Shown here: piece after piece, positions 26,634-30,505 of the stretch | How positions within the stretch are numbered: position 1 is the stretch's first letter | How the letters are laid out: the number at the start of each line of letters is the position of its first letter | NCBI GenBank assembly: GCA_036556325.1 | Contig: DATBJR010000100.1 | Location: forward strand, 1-30,505 | Reading direction: 5' to 3' | From: DASSCW01 sp036556325 | Lineage (GTDB): Bacteria > Chloroflexota > Limnocylindria > QHBO01 | Length of the DNA: 30,505 nucleotides | The notes under the pieces: model-generated | What the model saw: the letters and a program-made list of their open reading frames with translations, nothing else | What the model was told of the DNA's origin: nothing | The model's database searches: none | Translations under genes and position numbers: made by a program

Positions 26634-28282
26634 CCCGTCGCGCGCGTCCGTGGCTCGCGGTCGGCGGCGGCGTTCTGCTGATCGGCGCCGGGGCATTCGC
26701 CGTCCCGCGCTTCTGGCCGGCCAACGCGAGCGGCGCGCCACGGTACGTGGAGGAGAGCGGCGCCGCGGGCCTGGATCACGTCTACGACGGTGACTTCTTC
26801 TACTTCGTGGGTGGTGGCGTGGCCGCCTTCGACTGCGACGGCGACGGCCGCCAGGACCTCTACCTGGCCGGCGGCAGCCGGCCGGCGGCCCTGTTTCGCA
26901 ACAGGAGTTCGGTGGGCGGCGCGCTCCGGTTCGAACGGGTTCCGGCGGCCAGCACCGACCTTGCCCAGGTGACCGGCGCCTATCCCATCGACATCGACGC
27001 CGATGGGATCACCGACCTGGCCGTGCTGCGCCTGGGCGGCAACGTGCTGCTGCGCGGGACCGGCGACTGCACCTTCGAGCCGGCCAATGGGCGCTGGGGC
27101 TACGACGGCGGCGGGAATGCCTGGACGGCGGCGTTCAGCGCAACCTGGGAGTCACAGACCACCTTCCCGACCCTGGCCTTCGGGAACTACCTGAAGCCTG
27201 AATCGGTCGAGGCCAAGACGTACGTCTGCGATGACAGCCAGCTGCTGCGTCCGGCCCCATCCGGCAGGCGCTACGCGCCGCCGCTCGCACTGTCGCCGGG
27301 CTACTGCACGCTGTCGGTGCTCTTCAGCGACTGGAACCGATCGGGGCACGCGGACCTGCGCATGTCCAACGACCGGCACTACTACCGCTTCGGTGAGGAG
27401 CAGCTGTGGCACGTGCTGCCCGGGCAGGGCCCGGTCCCGTGGACGAGATCCCAGGGCTGGCAGCCGGTGAACATCTGGGGCATGGGCATCGCGAGCTATG
27501 ACCTGACTGGCGATGGCTACCCGGAGGTCTACCTCACCAGCCAAGCCGACAACCGGCTGCAGACGCTGGCCGCCGGGCCTTCGCAGCCGAGATACGAGGA
27601 CATCGCCGTGGCCCGCGGCGCCACGGCCAGCGAGCCCTACGTCGGCGACGTCGACAAGCGCTCGACGGCCTGGCATTCCGAGTTTGCCGACGTGAACAAC
27701 GACGGCCTGATGGACCTGTTCGTGTCCAAGGGCAACGTGGAGGCGCAGGCGGACTACGCGGCGCGCGACCCCAACAGCCTGCTGCTGGAGCGTCCGGACG
27801 GGACGTTCGTGGAGGGCGGGCAGGATGCGGGGATCGCGGACTTCGCACGCGGCCGCGGCGCCGCCCTGGTCGACCTCAACCTGGACGGGCTGCTGGACCT
27901 GGTGGTCGTCAACCGGCGCGTCAACGTGAGCCTCTTCCGCAACGTGGGCGCCGGCACCGCGTCAGAGCCGCGCCCGCTGGGCAGCTGGACCGCGCTGCGC
28001 CTGGAGGAGCCCGGCGCGAACCGCGACGCGATCGGCGCCTGGGTGGAGGTGGCCTCCGGCGATCGCACCGAGCGGCGCGAGATCACGATCGGGGGCGGCC
28101 ACGCCGGCGGGCAGCTGGGCTGGATCCACTTCGGGCTCGGCGACGCGGCACGGGCCACCGTGACCGTCACCTGGCCCGACGGCACGCAGAGCGCGGCCAT
28201 GCCCGTCCCGGTCAACGGCTTTGGCATCGTCCGCCGCGGCTCGGACGCGGTCGAGCCGTGGACGCCCGACCGAGGAGGCTGA
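26630..28282 (+). CDS. FG-GAP/VCBS repeat protein with C-terminal UnbV (ASPIC) domain
   Basis: A 550-residue predicted extracytoplasmic beta-propeller. Residues 8-25 form a membrane anchor or signal segment (WLAVGGGVLLIGAGAFAV). Calcium-type DxDxDG repeats are visible: AFDCDGDGRQDLYLAG (67-81), IDIDADGITDLAVL, YDLTGDGYPEVYL, FADVNNDGLMDLFV and LVDLNLDGLLDLVV, plus a weaker SDWNRSGHADLRM. The C-terminal 90 residues match UnbV/ASPIC: DAIGAWVEV, EITIGGGHAGGQLGWIHFGLG and VTVTWPDGTQSA. Such proteins are secreted and usually of unknown function; the repeats can bind carbohydrate or protein partners. The ATG overlaps the stop of the sugar dehydrogenase gene, so it is translationally coupled to it, an odd pairing of a cytoplasmic enzyme and an exported protein. 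Confidence 0.87.
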   Translation: MTRRARPWLAVGGGVLLIGAGAFAVPRFWPANASGAPRYVEESGAAGLDHVYDGDFFYFVGGGVAAFDCDGDGRQDLYLAGGSRPAALFRNRSSVGGALRFERVPAASTDLAQVTGAYPIDIDADGITDLAVLRLGGNVLLRGTGDCTFEPANGRWGYDGGGNAWTAAFSATWESQTTFPTLAFGNYLKPESVEAKTYVCDDSQLLRPAPSGRRYAPPLALSPGYCTLSVLFSDWNRSGHADLRMSNDRHYYRFGEEQLWHVLPGQGPVPWTRSQGWQPVNIWGMGIASYDLTGDGYPEVYLTSQADNRLQTLAAGPSQPRYEDIAVARGATASEPYVGDVDKRSTAWHSEFADVNNDGLMDLFVSKGNVEAQADYAARDPNSLLLERPDGTFVEGGQDAGIADFARGRGAALVDLNLDGLLDLVVVNRRVNVSLFRNVGAGTASEPRPLGSWTALRLEEPGANRDAIGAWVEVASGDRTERREITIGGGHAGGQLGWIHFGLGDAARATVTVTWPDGTQSAAMPVPVNGFGIVRRGSDAVEPWTPDRGG

Positions 28283-28286
28283 GCCG

Positions 28287-29669
28287 ATGACGGCGCGCCA
28301 CGCCACGCTGCGCCCGGTGACGCTGCCCGACTTCGGCGTCCCCGACGCGATGCCCGAGATCCCGGCGGCGCTCTACGCCGAACGCCTGGAGCGCCTGCGC
28401 GGACGCGCCGAGGCGGCCGGCCACGACCGCCTGGTCCTCTACGCCGATCGCGAGCACAGCGCCAACCTCGCGTACCTCACCGGCTTCGATCCGCGCTTCG
28501 AGGAGGCCATCCTGGTGATCGGCCCGGCGGGCGAGCCCGCCATCCTGGTCGGCAACGAGTGCTACGGCATGGCCGGCGCGGCACCGCTGCCGATGCGGCG
28601 ACAGCTGCACCAGGAGCTGAGCCTGCCGAGCCAGCCTCGTGACCGATCGCGGCCGCTGGGCGAGGTGCTGGCGGCCGAGGGCATCGGCCCGGGGAGCCGC
28701 GTTGGCGTCATCGGCTGGAAGACGTACGGCGATCCGGCGCGGATGGATGCGCCCGCCTACCTGGTCGACGCCCTGCGTGGCCTGGTGGGCGGCAGCGGGG
28801 AGGTCCGCAATGCCACCGACCTGCTGATCGGCGCCGCCGATGGCCTGCGCGTGGTCAACGAGGTGGAGCAGCTGGCCGTCATGGAATGGGCGGCCAGCCA
28901 CACCTCGAGCGCGGTGCTCCGCCTGCTGCGCGGCGTCCAGCCGGGGATGACCGAGCACCAGGCGGTCGCCCTGCTGGGCTGGAATGGCTGGCCGCTGTCC
29001 TGCCACCTCATGCTGACCGCCGGCCCGCGGGCGCGGCTGGGTCTGCTCAGCCCCGGCGACCGGCCGATCGAGCGCGGCGACCCGTTCACGGTGGCCTTCG
29101 GCATCTGGGGCGCGCTGAACTGCCGCGCCGGCTTCGTGATGGAGGACGCCAGCGAGCTGCCGGCCGAGATCGGCGACTACGTGGACCGGCTGGTGACTCC
29201 CTACTTCGAGGCCATCGTGGCGTGGTACGAGGCGCTCCATGTCGGCCAGCACGGCGGCGCGCTGCACGACATCGTCGCCCGGCGCCTGGGCGACCCGTTC
29301 TTCGGCATCTTCCTGAACCCCGGCCACCAGATTGGCCTTGACGAGTGGGTCAACTCGCCGTTCAGCCCCGGGTCGACGGTGGAGCTGCGCTCCGGGATGG
29401 CGTTCCAGGTCGACGTCATCCCGGCGACCGGGACGCCGTACTTCACCACCAACATCGAAGACGGCATCGCGCTGGCTGACGAGGCGCTGCGCGGCGAGCT
29501 GGCGAGGCGATTCCCGGCGGCCTGGGCGCGGATCGAGGCCCGGCGCTCGTTCATGGCGAACGCCCTGGGCATCCATCTCCACCCCGACGTGCTGCCGTTT
29601 TCGAACATCCCTGCCCTGCTGCCGCCCTTCGTGCTGCGCAGCGAGCTCGCCATGATCATGGACGGCTAG
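28287..29669 (+). CDS. M24 (creatinase/Xaa-Pro peptidase fold) homologue lacking metal ligands
   Basis: A 460-residue protein with the two-domain M24 layout: a creatinase-like N-domain (YADREHSANLAYLTGFDPRFEEAILVIG) and a pita-bread C-domain from about residue 190. Active M24 peptidases hold two metals with Asp, Asp, His, Glu and Glu. Here the first Asp segment reads FTVAFGIWG and the second NCRAGFV, so both Asp are missing; the His remains in NPGHQIGLDEW; the first Glu position is Asp or Val in MAFQVDVIP; the last Glu remains in NIEDGIAL. It is therefore unlikely to be a two-metal peptidase; creatinase itself uses the fold without metals. Start ATG at 28287 with GAGGAGG 8 nt upstream, 4 nt after the preceding stop. 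Function unknown. Confidence 0.82.
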   Translation: MTARHATLRPVTLPDFGVPDAMPEIPAALYAERLERLRGRAEAAGHDRLVLYADREHSANLAYLTGFDPRFEEAILVIGPAGEPAILVGNECYGMAGAAPLPMRRQLHQELSLPSQPRDRSRPLGEVLAAEGIGPGSRVGVIGWKTYGDPARMDAPAYLVDALRGLVGGSGEVRNATDLLIGAADGLRVVNEVEQLAVMEWAASHTSSAVLRLLRGVQPGMTEHQAVALLGWNGWPLSCHLMLTAGPRARLGLLSPGDRPIERGDPFTVAFGIWGALNCRAGFVMEDASELPAEIGDYVDRLVTPYFEAIVAWYEALHVGQHGGALHDIVARRLGDPFFGIFLNPGHQIGLDEWVNSPFSPGSTVELRSGMAFQVDVIPATGTPYFTTNIEDGIALADEALRGELARRFPAAWARIEARRSFMANALGIHLHPDVLPFSNIPALLPPFVLRSELAMIMDG

Positions 29670-29678
29670 GCCGGCGCC

Positions 29679-30505
29679 GTGCGCGAGCTGCGACTGGCGG
29701 CCGGCCCGCTGGAGGCGGTGCTGCTCCCGGAGGCCGGCGCGCGGCTCCATCGGCTGCGTGCCTTCGGCCACGACCTGCTGCGCACACCGGATCGTCCGGT
29801 CGCGCACCGTCGCGACCCGTTCTTCTGGGGCGCCTACGTCATGGCGCCGTGGTGCAACCGAATCGTCGCGGCACCGGTGGCCGTCGACGGTCGCGTCGTC
29901 GACGTGCCGGCCAACTTCGCCGATGGCACGGCCATCCACGGGCAGGTCTACGCGCGACCGTGGAGCGTGGACCCGGACGGCATGACCTGCCGCTGCCTTG
30001 CCGGCGGCGACGGCTGGCCATGGACGTACGAGGTCAGCCTGCGGCCCCGGCTGGACGACGAGGGCCTGACGCTCCACCTTCGCCTGGTGAACCGCTCGGC
30101 GGAGCCGATGCCGACCGGGCTGGGGCTGCATCCCTGGTGGCGCAGGCCAGTGGAGGTTGCCTTCCGAGCCGGACGCGTCTACCCCTCGAACGTCGACCCG
30201 CCGCGGCGGCCCATTCCCGTCGCCGATGCCTGGGACCTGTCGCGCCGGGCGGCGCCGCCGTCGGGACTCGACGCGACCTGGACGGGCCTCATGACGCCGA
30301 CCATCGAGCTCTCCTGGCCGGCGCTGGGGGTCGCCGCCACGCTCACCGTCTCCGCGTCAGCCGACCACGTGGTGGTGGCGACACCCGCGGACCCGGACGC
30401 GACGGCGGTCGAGGTGCAGACGCACGCGCCGGATGGCATGCGGCGGCTGCTGGCCGGCGATCCGGGAGCGCTCCGCTGGCTGGAGCCCGGCGCCGAGCTG
30501 CGCGT
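29679..30505 (+). CDS. Aldose 1-epimerase-like (mutarotase) protein, C-terminus cut
   Basis: I translated this from GTG at 29679; 275 codons remain open to the window edge, so the last residues are missing. The galactose-mutarotase fold is indicated by LRLAAGPLEAVLLPEAGARLHRL, APWCNRIVAAPV (the conserved NR), AIHGQVYARPW (first catalytic-region His), GLGLHPWW (second His) and AVEVQTHAPDG (the Glu that acts as the base in GalM). These are the expected positions of mutarotase active-site residues. A role in interconverting alpha and beta anomers of xylose fits the locus, but glucose-6-phosphate 1-epimerase-like or uncharacterised sugar epimerases share the fold. It lies 9 nt after the M24 gene, so it probably belongs to the same unit as the SDR gene. 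No strong ribosome-binding site is visible. Confidence 0.85.
   Translation, partial: MRELRLAAGPLEAVLLPEAGARLHRLRAFGHDLLRTPDRPVAHRRDPFFWGAYVMAPWCNRIVAAPVAVDGRVVDVPANFADGTAIHGQVYARPWSVDPDGMTCRCLAGGDGWPWTYEVSLRPRLDDEGLTLHLRLVNRSAEPMPTGLGLHPWWRRPVEVAFRAGRVYPSNVDPPRRPIPVADAWDLSRRAAPPSGLDATWTGLMTPTIELSWPALGVAATLTVSASADHVVVATPADPDATAVEVQTHAPDGMRRLLAGDPGALRWLEPGAELR

Noticed and set aside
24909..26741. 610-codon minus-strand open frame opposite the SDR and dehydrogenase genes
   Set aside because: Antisense shadow; Arg/His/Asp/Gly-rich without domains.
28212..30131. 639-codon minus-strand open frame opposite the M24 and epimerase genes
   Set aside because: Antisense shadow of recognised proteins.

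Overview
The window is high-GC DNA, almost fully coding, with short intergenic gaps, frequent GTG and TTG starts, ATGA/GTGA stop-start overlaps, and lipoproteins with Ser/Ala-rich linkers after the lipobox. Gene content and style (NAD-type isocitrate dehydrogenase beside sdhCDA, split propionyl-CoA carboxylase and mutase subunits, a cyclase-AAA regulator, several apparently leaderless genes) suggest a chromosomal segment of an aerobic heterotroph, probably Chloroflexota. Actinomycetota cannot be excluded from sequence alone. I see no insertion sequence, prophage or CRISPR array.

Layout. (1) Bases 1-5114, TCA cycle: a minus-strand unit isocitrate dehydrogenase-sdhC-sdhD-sdhA (cut by the left edge) diverges from plus-strand sucC-sucD. 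A small secreted-repeat lipoprotein follows sucD. (2) Bases 5221-14729, minus strand: a tRNA with anticodon CAT, then pccB, a biotin carboxylase, a biotin carrier protein, the catalytic subunit of methylmalonyl-CoA mutase, methylmalonyl-CoA epimerase, a GNAT acetyltransferase and a large adenylate/guanylate cyclase-AAA protein. The enzymes convert propionyl-CoA to succinyl-CoA, which sucCD and sdh next door consume; the cobalamin-binding mutase subunit is not in the window. (3) Bases 14900-16643: parA-parB. (4) Bases 16653-18572: two unrecognised genes, a 70-residue membrane protein, a structured intergenic element and a lipoprotein. (5) Bases 18615-30505, pentose locus: xylA, a CUT2-type xylose ABC transporter (xylF, xylH, xylG), a ROK repressor, then plus-strand genes for an SDR oxidoreductase, a Gfo/Idh/MocA dehydrogenase, an FG-GAP/UnbV propeller protein, a metal-ligand-depleted M24 homologue and an aldose-1-epimerase-like protein cut by the right edge. 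No xylulokinase is present in the window.

Most notable: a shared GTTTG-N13-CAAAC inverted repeat in front of xylA and between the ROK repressor and the SDR gene, just upstream of -10-like hexamers in both places, which probably defines a small xylose regulon; a tRNA only 19 nt upstream of the propionyl-CoA operon; a cluster of -10 hexamers 6-7 nt from start codons, implying leaderless transcripts; and a 53-nt multi-helix element with a competing alternative hairpin in a convergent intergenic gap.
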